Below, piece by piece: positions 44,790-56,926 of a stretch of DNA of 64,000 bases (the first letter of the stretch is position 1; every line of letters starts with the position of its first letter). Made by a program: the position numbers and the translations under genes. The DNA lies in contig BCHH01000001.1 of NCBI GenBank assembly GCA_001599595.1, positions 3,997,068-4,061,067 of the forward strand, read 5' to 3'. The notes below the pieces were generated by a model. That model worked only from the letters and a program-made list of their open reading frames with translations, had not been told where the DNA came from and did no database searches. This DNA is from Beverwykella pulmonaria (taxonomy: Eukaryota > Ascomycota > Dothideomycetes > Pleosporales > Melanommataceae).

Positions 44790-47615
44790 TTAAATGAGCT
44801 GTTGGAAAGCGCGATCGAGAGGAGAGCGGAGAGGCTTGACGTCTTTGTAGAAGTCAATTGTGAGAAGAGCGCGCTTGGCAATGCCTTCAGGGGTGAATTC
44901 GAATTTCTGTCACATTTAGTTAGCCACGATACTGAGCCATTTTTAGGAATTAGTCGACGTACTGCGTAGACCTGCTTGTATGGGCCAGAGGCACCGAATC
45001 GGTTGAGGCCGAACTGCTCATGAGAGTACTTCTCCCATCCCATTGTCGACATGACCTCAACACTCAGGGTTGGGATACCTGCTGGGATGACCGAAAGCTT
45101 GTAATCCTTGTCCTGGGCGTCGAACACCTCGAAGCAAGGCAGAGAAACGACGCGGGCTTTGACGCTCTTCTCCTTGGCGAGGTACTTGACGGCCTCGAGG
45201 CAGATGCCGACCTCGGAACCGGTGGAGACTAGTGTGACAGTAGCCTCTTTGTCCTCAAGGGCTACATATCCGCCCTTGATTGCCTTCTCGATTGTCGAGC
45301 CCTCGAGTTGGGGAAGGTCCTGGCGGGTAAGAGCTAAGATGGATGGGGTCGATTTGGAAGTAAGAGCCATGTAGTATGCAGCCGAAGTCTCGTTTCCGTC
45401 AGCCGGACGCCAGACCATCATGTTTGGCAGGGCACGGAAATGAGCGAGTGTCTCAATGGGCTGATGTGTTGGGCCATCCTCTCCCAGGCCGATGGAATCG
45501 TGGGTGGCGATATAGATGACGCGTTGTCTCGACAAAGAGGATAGACGGACAGCACCTGCGGCGTAAGAAACAAAGTTAAGGAAAGTTCCAGCAGCGGGGA
45601 TTATAGTGCCATATGCGGTCAAGCCATTCATGATGGCGGCCATGGCGTGTTCACGGACGCCGTACCTCAGGTAGCGTCCACCCCAGTTACCAATTCCAAG
45701 GTCTGGAGGTTGGAAATCGACAGCGTTCTTCCAGCGGGTGTTGTTCGAGCCAGTCAAATCTGCGGAACCAGACATGAGTTCTGGAATGACTTCGTGAATG
45801 GCCTCCAGCACGCTTTCAGACAACTTCCTGGACGCAACAGCCTTATCTGTGGGCTTATACGTAGGGAGCTTATTTTGCCAACCCTCTGGTAGGTCGCGGG
45901 CCAGCCGCCGGGAAAGATCAGCGGCGAGATCTTTGTACTCCTTTCCGTATTTCTCGAACAGGTTGTTCCACTCCTGCTCAGCAGCAGCGCCTTCGGCGGA
46001 GTGCTTGTGGTACATATCGTATACCTCCTGTGGCACGACAAACGTCTTCTCCGGGTCGAATCCGAACTTTGCCTTAACCTGTTGGATATCGTCAGGCTTC
46101 AAGGGATTTCCGTGCACGCCTCCGGTTCCCTGGAGCTTGGAACCAAAACCAATGGTGGTGGTGAGCTTGATCACTGATGGCTTGTTCGTGACCTTCTTCG
46201 CTTCGGCGATGGCAGCCTCGATGCCTTCCAGATCACTGTCACCGTCCTTCACGTGCTGGATGTGCCAGCCGTAGGCCTCGAATCGCTTCATGACATCCTC
46301 AGTGAAAGCGCACTTGGTGTCGCCATCTGTAGGACCACATTAGCGACCTCTATTCTGCAATGTCCACGGCGAGAAACTTACCGATAGAAATATGGTTGTC
46401 GTCGTAGATGGCAATCAAGTTGCCGAGCTGCAAGTGACCAGCAATAGAAGCCGCTTCGCTGGCAATGCCCTCCATGGCACATCCATCGCCGAAGAACACG
46501 AATGTGTGATTGTTGATTAGCTCAAAGCCGGGCTTGTTGAACACGGCGGCAGTGTGCTTCTGCGCAATAGCAAGACCGACGGCATTGGCGAAACCTTGGC
46601 CGAGAGGGCCAGTGGTGACCTCAACGCCGGGGGTGTCGTGAGCTTCAGGGTGGCCGGGAGTGATGCTATCGATTTGCTACAGGCATACTCAGTGACCAAT
46701 CTCGGAGGGCTTTTGCTGGGTAGGGTCAAACTTACGCGGAAGGCCTTCAAGTCGTCCATGCTAACGCCATAGCCGAAAAGGTGAAGCAGTGCATACTGGA
46801 GCATGCAGCCGTGTCCGTTACTGGTGGATAGGGTTAGCGCCTGCAAGACTCCGACTCAAACGTAGATTTTAGCCACATCAACGAAGCGTAGCGGATGAGC
46901 ACAGAGATGCCAGTATAGTACCCGCAACCCATAATAATGGCGCGATGGACTTGTAGAGACAAGAAAAAGCAAGGTTCAATTACCCCGCGGAGATGGGTTT
47001 CAGGATGCTCTACACCCCCACAACGCGCAAGTCTCATGAATGTGCACCCTTCTTGAGCTGCCACAGTGTAGGTACATGTATGGGAATGGAGGTACGTACG
47101 AGAGGACAAAGCGGTCGCGGTTCACCCAGTCGGGGTTCTTGGGGTTGAATGTCATGAACTTGTTGAAAAGGACGTGGGCCACCGGGGCCATGCCCATGGG
47201 GGCGCCAGGATGGCCGGAGTTGGCTTTGGCAGTGGCATCGACCTAGAGACGGACAAGAATCAGCAATTGAGGCGGAAGAACGGATGATATATGCTGATAA
47301 TAAGGGATATATTGATTGCTGAAGATATTTTGCAATAGCGGGGCAATTGGTGATAGCGGGGCAATGGTGGTGGCAGAAGAGAGAGCCCAATGTGTGGCTC
47401 TGTTCGAGCTTCGACGGAAGCCCGTAAAAGTCCTGCTAGACAGATACAGTAGGAAGATCCTTCTGCCCTCTGCCTAGATCTGCTCGATCCTCCAGCGAGT
47501 CGCCTTGGACGTGATACCATGGAGTATGCGATAGCGGGGCAATTGGGACAAAGGTACGTACCGCCAGGCACCGGATGGTGTTGATGGCAAGGTCATCGGT
47601 CTTGTTGTACGGCAT
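44790..47615 (-). CDS. TKL1: Transketolase
   Basis: Six exons: 47562-47615, 47100-47242, 46736-46820, 46382-46676, 44963-46326, 44790-44906; all phases agree and give 685 residues (yeast Tkl1 680). It moves two-carbon units between sugar phosphates in the pentose phosphate pathway, using thiamine diphosphate. Visible motifs: [93 protein letters not shown] (TPP motif with IYDDNHIS), then [32 protein letters not shown] and [17 protein letters not shown]. Introns 1 (47243-47561, 319 nt) and 2 (46821-47099, 279 nt) are long for this genome and both start GTACGTACC. The final exon encodes only 38 residues. Confidence 0.96.
47334..47547. repeat. Three copies of ATAGCGGGGCAATtgg in transketolase intron 1
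   Basis: The 13-base core ATAGCGGGGCAAT occurs at about 47335, 47353 and 47531, two of them 18 bp apart, inside the long first intron of the transketolase gene. Such spaced repeats in a long 5' intron of a highly expressed gene could be regulatory or a small duplication; no known factor is recognised. Confidence 0.6.
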
Positions 47616-48868
47616 GATGGGCAGATTCAGTGGAAGTTTGAGGTGAAGGAGAGGTTAAGACGTGGGGAGGGGCAGGAGTTTTTGTAGAGGGCGGACTAAG
47701 GTTGTTATGATGGCAGGTGGGGTCGTGCCACCAGCCCACCAAATGGAACGCCAACGCCCGCGAATCCCGCCGCCTGCTGCCGCTCGACTGCGTTGCATTC
47801 ATAAAGCATGAATAAGCCCTGTAAAGCTGACACAAGCAAGGGGGACTTCCACGGCCGGCTACCACACCTGTGCAGTCCAGGAAAAGATTCTCAGCCTTGC
47901 CTTTGAGCTTGTCGTATTGGGAAGCAGAAGGTGATGTTTTGTCAGGGACAGTCAGTTACGGGCCTACTGCCAGAGAATTTTAAGGAACTGGCGGAAAAGC
48001 TCTTCTGGCTGGCACAATACCACCGTAGTATTGCGTAGGAGAAAATCGTTTCCTTTGTCTCCTGTCTGGAATTGCTTGACGGTCCTGCTGCTTGCCCAGA
48101 AATGGTAAACTTGAACAGATGCAGGTGTATTTTTCCGGCATAAAATTTTGGCAGCGCAGGGGCGGAATTACTCGTTGCGTATAACCGGCCTGCAGGGCTA
48201 AACTATTCCTTCAGTTATTTCTCCACGTGGGACATATCGCCAATTCGAAGAGGAGGGCAAAGGATTACACTAGACCCACATCATCCTCCTCCTGCATGCA
48301 ACAGAAGGTGCCAATCGACGCCACTTTTGGCTTTCCAGTACTCGCTTGTCTTCACCAAAAAGCAAACAAAACCGCAGTGTGTCCGAGCGGAGATGCCCTG
48401 ATGCGGTGCGCCATCTCCCCTCCGAGGACATCTCCACAAAACGTCGCATTTCTAACCATGGCAATATATCAAAACGGTTCTGGATCAAACCACTCATCTA
48501 ATCAAATGCGTCTCCGTGGAGATAAATTTCAATCTCATTCTTTATCTAAGAACCCTAGGCCCAGCCCAACCCATATCTAAACGTATCATACATGCAGTCC
48601 TTCAGTCTTCTCTCAACGCCGCGCCCAATGGTTGCGAGAAAGAAATAGAAAAAGAAGTGCAAATGAGTGCTGGTGGGTATCTTGTAGTGTACAGAACGAT
48701 CGCTCGATGAGGTAAGAAAGGTAAATAAAATGACAGTCATGTCGTGCGCATCATGTTCTATGCAAAATACTATGCGATGTTGGTAGAAATTACAAAATAG
48801 TAAGAAAAAGCTTGACACAAGAAAGTAGAAGGAAGTTGAAAGTAGAAACAAAAAAGTGAAGGTGAACA
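47616..48868. other. Intergenic region, transketolase promoter
   Basis: Upstream region of transketolase (to ~48200) and 3' UTR of the CFEM gene (AT-rich, 48560-48868). No coding exon supported. Confidence 0.5.
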
Positions 48869-51268
48869 TCAACGACGACTACCCTTAGAGTAAGACACGC
48901 TAATCAGCAAATCCTCACCATGTCGCGTTGGCGTTAGATGGGGTACCCAAGCTGGGCTTTTCAAAGCCTCCATTTCCACACCCGATTGCCTCTTCGTGCG
49001 AATATTCAACGGCCTCACAACATCCATCTCATACATTGCAGGGCTCTTGGGCCACTGTCCACTCTGCGCCCTCGCCGCACGTTCAGTGAGTACTGTTGGC
49101 CCAGCATTCCATGATTCAACAACGCTGTTGCTGCGGATGTGCTGCCGATATTGCTTCATGTGATCTCTGATTTCGGTGCGGCTGGGGCTGGACATGTGGA
49201 GTTGGGATTCGAGCTGTAGCGCTTCTCTTTCCCCGCGGCGTTTTACGAGGAGAGCAGAGGGTGAAGGGTGGATTGGTGGGCTCCCTTTGATCTGAGCTTG
49301 AAGTTGACTGCCCTTATGGCTTTGGGGACTGCGTGGGCTGCGCGGCACGAGTTGGTTCGATGCACGTGGGACTTTGGGGTACCTGAGATTGGAGATAGGC
49401 GACTCGGCGACGGGAGAGAGCTTGTTGTCGTCTGAGAGCTGCTTGTCGTCGTCCTCATCGTCGGGCGTAGGGTCATTGGTGCCTGTTGTCTCAAAGGAAG
49501 TCTGTGATGAGATGGAGTCACGGAAGTTCGTTGAGGCCCGGGAAGTTGCACGTGATATTGTACTGGCAGAATGCTTGGGCTTGATGACAACGACTTTGGG
49601 CGAACCTTTGGGCCGGGTGATGCGCGCGGGACTGGAGCTGGGAGGAAGGAATTTGTTGGACTTTTGAGTGGGGTGTGAGGTGAAGTAGTAGTCAGGAATG
49701 TCTTCGAGGTTGCTTGTGTCTGGGGTGCTGGCTGCGGTTGCTGTGGGTTTGTATGCACTATATGCAGATGTGATTTGAATGGGTGGAGCGAGCTGTGGAT
49801 TTGGTTTCGGTGAGCCGCGAGATGAGGCTTCAACTGGTGTAATGCGCGGCGGTTGGGTTCGTGAGTGTCGAACTGGGATGTTCAAGAACAGCTCAGGCTG
49901 TGGTGGCACTTGCTGCCGGGTTGAGGAAGAACGTTGCGGCATCCCGGTTGGGTTGAATGTCGGCGGTGGTCTTGAAGGCTGCAGAGTCCGGATGGGTGCA
50001 ATGGGAATCGGCGGTGTGGGCAACAGCTTGGACGATCTACGGCGTGCGGGCAGAACATCCTCTTCGAAGACGGTGTCCTGTGTCAAAACACTAGCACGAC
50101 TAGCGCGGTTGGACGTCCTTAATGAGCGTCGAAGGCTCTTGGAGCTTTGCTGTCTCAATTCGGCTTTGGGTGGAGGTTGAGGGGATTTAGGCTTGACAGA
50201 CTTCCCAGGTAGCTCGGCGCTGATGGCAAGGCCGATCTGGTCGAATGGCACAGAGGAGTTGCTTGAGTTTCTTGAACCAGCTCCAGGGCGGAGGAGTGGG
50301 TGAACGGAACTTAAATCGGGCTGGTGTGTCTTCGGCGGGCTCGATGTGGGTGGGACTGCGTATACAGTGGTATTAGGGTAAACTTGTTTTGGCAGTGGCT
50401 TGGAGTTCAGCGTCCTTTGCAACCTTAGGTTTTCCTTGGACTTCTGTGCTGATAGCTCAGGTAGCAATGGGAATCGCGGTGGAGGTATCCGAAGAGACGA
50501 GCCCCGTGGAGGAAATTGTGAGTAACGTGATGAGTAAGCCCTTGGTAGTTGAGCCTTCTTCTCTTCAATCTCCACAATCTCTTTTCGTTCTCTCCGTCTT
50601 CTGAGGAAGACACTGAGAGCCATGAGACCAATTGCTATTATGAATGTCGCAGCAGCAGCGACAGATAACCCTACTATTTGTGCCGGCTTCATCGTTTTGG
50701 GGCCAGGAGGTGATCCAGCAACGACGGGAACAGCAGTTGGTCTTGCTGTTGGTAACAATGAGGAAGTAGCTGACGAAAGGGAAGATATTGAATCGACAAT
50801 GACAGTGTTGGAAGGAGATGGCTGAGATCGAGTTGATGTAGTGAATGATGACGTTCGCCTTGTGGTAGAGGATGATCTTGATGGATCCATTGTAGCGACA
50901 ACTGTGATGGCAGTTTTGGTGGGTCGAACGGCGTTCCTTTGACCCAAACATATGTTGTATGTTGCCGATGCTCCGTCGGTAGTGGGGCAAGATGAGTATA
51001 TGCATCCAAGAGCGACCTCACCAAGAGACTCTCCACTATTGCTATATTGGGAGCATAAACAGCCGATGTCTTCTTGAACAGTACAGGAAGAAGGAAACCG
51101 GTCGCGGAGTGCCGACTGTAAACATGGCTGAGCACATGCAGGAACTGTGCGTTGAAGCTGAACTGGAATCGAGTTCGATATGGACAAGTGGGGGTCCGTA
51201 TTTTGCGGCGAGGCTGCTATTAGAGAAGGCAATATTGTGCATAGCCTTTTAATGTGGCTTAGAAGCAT
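48869..51268 (-). CDS. CFEM-domain single-pass membrane protein with long cytoplasmic tail
   Basis: Single exon, 799 residues. Weak N-terminal hydrophobic stretch (LCTILPSLIAAS) as signal peptide; an upstream exon giving a better signal peptide is possible. A CFEM domain follows with all eight cysteines at 45, 49, 62, 70, 72, 89, 94 and 107 (spacing C-x3-C-x12-C-x7-C-x-C-x16-C-x4-C-x12-C) and the aspartate D67 known to matter for haem binding in yeast CFEM proteins. Then a Ser/Thr-rich stalk, a transmembrane span at about 197-222 (AQIVGLSVAAAATFIIAIGL), a stop-transfer FLRRRRERKE and a ~575-residue disordered tail rich in S/P/R. The layout is like Pth11-free CFEM receptors or adaptors rather than GPI-anchored haemophores. 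Role in haem/iron capture or surface signalling is inferred. Confidence 0.85.
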   Translation of the reverse strand: MLLSHIKRLCTILPSLIAASPQNTDPHLSISNSIPVQLQRTVPACAQPCLQSALRDRFPSSCTVQEDIGCLCSQYSNSGESLGEVALGCIYSSCPTTDGASATYNICLGQRNAVRPTKTAITVVATMDPSRSSSTTRRTSSFTTSTRSQPSPSNTVIVDSISSLSSATSSLLPTARPTAVPVVAGSPPGPKTMKPAQIVGLSVAAAATFIIAIGLMALSVFLRRRRERKEIVEIEEKKAQLPRAYSSRYSQFPPRGSSLRIPPPRFPLLPELSAQKSKENLRLQRTLNSKPLPKQVYPNTTVYAVPPTSSPPKTHQPDLSSVHPLLRPGAGSRNSSNSSVPFDQIGLAISAELPGKSVKPKSPQPPPKAELRQQSSKSLRRSLRTSNRASRASVLTQDTVFEEDVLPARRRSSKLLPTPPIPIAPIRTLQPSRPPPTFNPTGMPQRSSSTRQQVPPQPELFLNIPVRHSRTQPPRITPVEASSRGSPKPNPQLAPPIQITSAYSAYKPTATAASTPDTSNLEDIPDYYFTSHPTQKSNKFLPPSSSPARITRPKGSPKVVVIKPKHSASTISRATSRASTNFRDSISSQTSFETTGTNDPTPDDEDDDKQLSDDNKLSPVAESPISNLRYPKVPRASNQLVPRSPRSPQSHKGSQLQAQIKGSPPIHPSPSALLVKRRGEREALQLESQLHMSSPSRTEIRDHMKQYRQHIRSNSVVESWNAGPTVLTERAARAQSGQWPKSPAMYEMDVVRPLNIRTKRQSGVEMEALKSPAWVPHLTPTRHGEDLLISVSYSKGSRR

Positions 51269-54200
51269 AGTGGTACAGAAGCTTTGTAGACGTAAGCAAC
51301 ATTCCCTTTCGGAGAATTCATCTGAAGTCGGAGAAGAGACGCATCAAACTCACCAAAGAGAAAATCTATGAAGTCAACATCAGGAAAACAGCAAGGAAAT
51401 TCGCGCCGGTCAACAGCGACGTATAACGTGAAACTAAGGAAATTGGAAATGACAAGACTCAAGGAAATTCGTCACGCAGCGTCCGTCTCATGAAGTGTTT
51501 TTGATGGATTCAAAGGAAATTCGGCGACGGATGGTAGGTTGACAATATGTACCAACACCTTGTGCGGGCGCTTCGTCAGAGAAGTGCATGGCCAGCCGCC
51601 GAGGCGTTGTCCCGCAGATGTTCTCGAAGGGATTGGTACACATGTTAGCGCTCGGGGAATGCTGGGGAACGATTCACCACAGATTCTGTGAGGTACGCGG
51701 TGTTGTAATGCGGATTTGGGTCGGAAATCTATCTTGGGCGCTTAGATTGACGCTAAGCCGAATCTGCCGAGTGTGTAAGCGCCCGCCACGATATTGGCCT
51801 CCTAAATTAACCTATCGATGGACGACTTCTGGCTAATTGTCAATAGGAACAGTGGAAATAGATCTTGGCATACGTTTACCCCACTGCATATGCAGTCACT
51901 CCCTCTAGTTGGGCGCACGCCTTAACCCGCTCGCTACCCATATCTCGTGACATCCGCCTCATCCAGCACGTTTGGCTGTCAGTGGCTTTCGTTGATGAGG
52001 CTCGTTCAAATGGCTGTGCCGCTCCCTCACCCGACCGTCTCCTGATCAAACCTCAGACCTGGAGAACGAACCGCTGGCTGAGATGATGCCAAACCACTCT
52101 GTTCGTTTGCTTAACCGTTGCCGCAAGGCTGCAGGTGCAGCTGCGCAAACGTCCCGATGGGATGGCATATCGATTGCTCAGCCATCCATCTCGCAGGGAA
52201 GGGTTGTACAGATCTTACCACTATATACCGTAAAGTAGATATCCTACTGCGCGCCTACTTTTTGTCGTAAACCGAGTGTTTGGGCTCGCATGCGCCCCAT
52301 TATGCGAACGTGTCCCCAGCCTCTGCCACAGCCATGAGCATGAAGTCCGTGAGGTTACTTCCACACGCGTCTTGAACTCTGCCTCAAGTTATGTGGTCTA
52401 TGCCTCGGCGGTCATCTCATGTGGAGAATGAGCGTAAGGTTTCATTGACAGATTGAACGAAATGTAAATGAATGGAAGTATCCTTGCCAGGAGGGTAAAC
52501 TGTTTCGATTCTTGGACAAGATCACACAGCCACGCGAAGTGGATAAACCGTATATCGGAGAACGAGCAGGTGGATCTGATTGTAACCATGAAACAGCAGA
52601 GACATTGCAACTTGACGTTGCCTCAATGTCTCTCTCGGACTGTGCACTTGCCATTCGGTCGAGGTTCGTAGTATGCGCCGCACATAGCCGCTGCAAAAGT
52701 ATCCGCTGCCTTCTTCCGCTGTGCGTGTGAGGCACGGGTGGGAGCGGGCCGTGACAATCGATTGCAAGGTCGTAAATGGGGGCCTGGCAATGTCAGTGAC
52801 GGAGAGACCAGAGTTTGAAGCTACCTTAAATCTCATCCAAACAGCCCCCCGTAAATGAAGATGAGTCCGAAATGTCAAACAGTATATCGTATACTTGACA
52901 CCGCTGAACGGCCAGCTGGAATGCTGTGCTTGCTCGAATGCGGCCTTGAAGACTCACTCTATTATATAATTGTCTCCTGTAGGACATGTAATTGCCAAAA
53001 GCGATTCATCGTCTGACCGGCTGGGAGTTAGTTTGTTTCCTCGCTTAAGGAACATGTTTCGATTCAAGCGGACACGAGGTGCGCAGTTCTCAGCCAGAAC
53101 TATTCGACACTGATAATGCGGACCATGCTTAAATTGCCTGTTTCCAAACGTATTGACAGTGTACAAAGCTTAGGATGTTGCACACGGTCCATTATAGGAA
53201 CCGAGATTTTCGTGATATTAGCATACTACTATACCGTCAAGTATTTCGAGCATTTTCCAGGCAGTGGTTCATCGCAAAATTATGCCTGTGAAGATCAACG
53301 ATATCACTATGGAATATCAGAAGACCTTGTAACATAGGTCACCTATTTGCAATGTCTCGTTTGCAGTCTATCGCCTATTGTATAACAAGCCAATTGTCTC
53401 TCTCCTACCTACAAAAAGTAGAGCAAAGTTGTCTCCAACTGTGTCAAGTAATTTGTGCTAGATATAATAGGGTAATGCCGAGCTGTCCTATGACTCCATT
53501 TGATTGGCAAGAGCTTTGAAAGGTAAACTAAAGTGACCGCAAAGCTAAGGAATGATTACGACATCATAGTTAAAAGGATATGGTCCGTATTCGCCTGAAA
53601 ATTTCGCCACGTTTGATCGATGCCGTGACGCATCGATCGCCCGAGAATTGACTCGTAAGAGTGGGCACCTAGAGGTGGATCGGGGCAAAGTGCATCATGG
53701 GATCAACGAAAAGCCAATTGACAAGGAAAGACTGAAGAAAAATGACGGCGAGAGAGCAAAATTTGGCAAGTATACGGGTCGCGCTGGGGTGAAAGCACAA
53801 TTCTATTCTTCTAGAAATGCTCTCCTGTACTCGTGTCGGATGATGAGCAAGCAAGGGATGTTCACGCCACCTCGGACATTTGACGGCGAACGCGGGCCAG
53901 ATCTTGAGATGATTTGGGGCAGCGTGGGTAAAGAGCGAATAAAACATGGAATTGTGCAGCGAAGAGACAACGATTGGACGATACTCAAACTCATGAATCG
54001 GAGAGATGAAGACGCGATGGTTAGAAAAGCGACGAAGGTTTGTTGGAGACGAAAGATGGTGTCCACCAGTGAAGCGCTATGCCCTTCTGGGCGACCAATA
54101 TGCAGGTGCCCGGGCCGCAAGACGCCTTTTCAGCGGGAGGCCGAGGTCTGGTTGGCTGGCCGACTGACGATGCTTCGCAGAATGTCTGAAACCCACATCG

Positions 54201-55640
54201 TGTCGTGTTGTGCAGGCAGCTAGAACAACGGAAAGGCGTCACGGCATCTGGGTCTAGGTTCTTGCTTGCAAAAGCATCGTCAACAGCAGGCGTTGAGGCG
54301 GGCATCAAACTGCTCTGGAACCTGGGCGCAGAACCGTTTCAATTTGGACGTGGGACCCCTTCAGGTCAAAGCGTCAGCCCGTGTATAATTTACTTGCGGC
54401 GCCCCTATTCATTCTACAGTCCTTCTGGAAAAGCGGGCGCCAGCTAGTCAGGCTCATGGGTCCACTGACGGTAATGGGACAAGACCTGGTCGAACAGGTG
54501 CAACGGCGCTCCCCAGGGTGACGAGCGGGTCAGTAATGAGCTGCGACGCGCAAAAGAGGTGTGGGAGCATCGGCGCGGATCATTGTTGCCGTAGCAGGCC
54601 GGCATTGGTAATCAGGGGAGACTTACGGTGAGCATCCGCCGAACGCCAGGTGTGTGGGAGGGAGAGAGACAGGCAGTGGACGAACTGGAGGGAGGCCTTC
54701 ATCGGAGCGGCAGCGCGCGAGATGATGTGCCGTTGGGGCTGCGGAAGAAGACCCCCCAAGAGTCATGACGGCGCTGTGCAAGCAGCTGTCGCAGACGGCG
54801 GCGCAGCGCCGTCATTCACAACGGCAGGCCTAGAGGTGAGGATGGGCGGTCCAAAGGCAATTGATACAAACGGACGGTGGTTGCAGAAGAGGCCCTGCGG
54901 GCCCTGGGCCAGTGAGCAGTGAGCCGCGCTCTGGCCACCCCGCTACTGCTCCGCACGGCCCAATCATTTAATCGGGAAAAGCGTGCTCCCCTTTCGCATC
55001 CGACCAAAATGAAGCCAAAGCCTCACGCTTCGCTGCCTCTGCTTGTCTCCTCTTCACTTTCAGTGCTCACTCGCAGCGCCGCCGGCCTCGTCGTCAACAC
55101 TCGCCCTCTTGCTGCCGTGCGACTTTGAGCCTGCACTGCGACCATCGCCTGTCTCTCGCCGAGACTCCTCACAGGCCCGATCCCATTGACTGCTTCAGCC
55201 CCCGAACCTTGCAGCGCCCTTAGCGAGCCTCTCACCCTCACCACCGCTCGCTCCCCGTGCCAACCTCCTCCGCTGCTACCGCCAGCCCTCTCCTGTCTTG
55301 CCCGCACACGCTGGTGTTTCGCTGCAGACAGTCTACCCTTTGTAATAACAGGTGAGTGCCTGTCTCGACGTCACGTCTGCTGCTGCTCGCGCATCCTGCG
55401 GCCAGCCTCCTCGCTCCTTCCTCGGCCACACCCGTCCGGCGTCCGGGCAAGCAGAGTCCTGCCTTGTTAATCAATCATTTGGATCTGCACCCACGCCACC
55501 ACCCCACATCTCTACCGCTCTACCGCTCTACCCGGCCTTGTACTGACGGCGACCGCGCAGATTCCGTGTCGGCAGGCCTCTCTACGGAACCACTTCCACA
55601 CATCTAATACCTTAGCCGCACATCGCCACCTGCCGTCACC
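51269..55640. other. Gene-poor region, 4.4 kb, with G-alpha promoter
   Basis: The longest stretch without a supported gene. Plus-strand frame 53648-54223 (191 codons, starting at TTG) is open but has no motif, and opposing frames are open too. From 54500 GC content rises and the sequence becomes the leader of the G-alpha gene. Parts at 51800-53500 have many stops in all frames. Confidence 0.45.
55352..55560 (+). other. Probable 5' UTR intron of the G-alpha gene
   Basis: AACAG/GTGAGT donor at 55352, TACTGACGG branch-like site at about 55541 and CGCGCAG acceptor at 55560, ending 80 bp before the ATG. Inferred from splice motifs only. Confidence 0.5.
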
Positions 55641-56926
55641 ATGGGCTGTGGAATGAGCACAGAAGAGAAGGAGGGGAAGCAGAGGAATGAGGAGATTGAG
55701 AATCAGTTGAAACGCGACAAGATGCTGCAGCGCAACGAGATCAAGATGCTGCTTCTCGGTCAGTACTCACACCCGTCGCCTCCAATGCCCAACTTTTCTA
55801 ACATGCACTGCAGGCGCCGGTGAATCCGGAAAATCCACCATTCTGAAGCAGATGAAGCTCATCCACGAGGGTGGCTACTCGCGCGACGAGCGGGAATCTT
55901 TCAAGGAGATCATCTTTAGCAACACCGTTCAATCGATGCGCGTCATCCTCGAGGCAATGGAGTCGCTCGAGCTTCCCCTCGACGACCAGCGCGCCGAATA
56001 CCACGTGCAAACGATATTCATGCAACCCGCCCAGATCGAAGGCGACAGCCTGCCCCCAGAAGTTGGCAACGCCATCTCAGTTCTGTGGAAAGACGCCGGT
56101 GTCCAGCAATGTTTCCAACGATCGCGCGAATACCAACTCAACGATTCCGCGAAATAGTAAGTCCCCAGCATTGCGACAGCCCCTTTCCATTGCTCCTTCT
56201 CGCTAACGGTAACAGCTACTTCGACTCCATCGATCGCATTGCCGCACCAGACTACATTCCCAATGACCAGGACGTGCTCCGCTCCCGTGTAAAGACGACC
56301 GGTATCACCGAAACCACCTTCATTATTGGTGACCTCACATACCGCATGTTCGACGTTGGAGGTCAAAGATCAGAACGTAAAAAGTGGATACACTGCTTCG
56401 AGAATGTCACGACAATCCTCTTCTTGGTGGCTATATCAGAATACGACCAGTTGCTTTTCGAGGATGAGACCGTCAACCGGATGCAGGAGGCGCTGACTCT
56501 GTTCGACTCCATTTGCAACTCGAGGTGGTTCGTAAAGACCTCGATCATCTTGTTTTTGAACAAGATCGACAGGTTCAAGGAGAAGCTGCCCGTCAGCCCC
56601 ATGAAGAACTACTTCCCCGACTATGAAGGTATGGGGTATCTCATGCAGGTTTAGTGTTGAAACCGTAGCTGACAAATAACAACAGGTGGCCCAGATTACG
56701 CTGCAGCGTGCGATTACATTCTGAATCGATTTGTCTCACTCAACCAGCACGAAACCAAGCAAATCTACACCCACTTCACATGCGCCACAGACACAATGCA
56801 AATCCGATTCGTCATGGCGGCAGTTAACGGTATGCCTGAACCCACCCTCTTCATGCACTCAACTGTCACTAACAACATGCAGACATCATCATCCAAGAAA
56901 ATCTCCGGTTGTGCGGTCTGATATAG
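55641..56926 (+). CDS. gna-1: Heterotrimeric G-protein alpha subunit, group I (FadA/GNA-1 type)
   Basis: Five exons: 55641-55758, 55814-56156, 56216-56628, 56686-56829, 56883-56926, 353 residues, exactly the family length. Motifs: N-terminal [12 protein letters not shown] (Gly2 myristoylation, Cys3 palmitoylation), P-loop GAGESGKST split by intron 1, RVKTTGITE switch [17 protein letters not shown] switch [19 protein letters not shown], and the C-terminus ENLRLCGLI, whose cysteine four residues from the end is the pertussis-toxin ADP-ribosylation site. Group I G-alpha of filamentous fungi couple GPCRs to growth, conidiation, mating and secondary metabolism. Intron 1 has a GTCAGT donor. The leader is long and GC-rich. 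Confidence 0.97.

Noticed and set aside
53648..54223. 191-codon plus-strand ORF
   Set aside because: Starts at TTG, no recognised motif, opposing frames open; kept only as a note in the gene-poor region.
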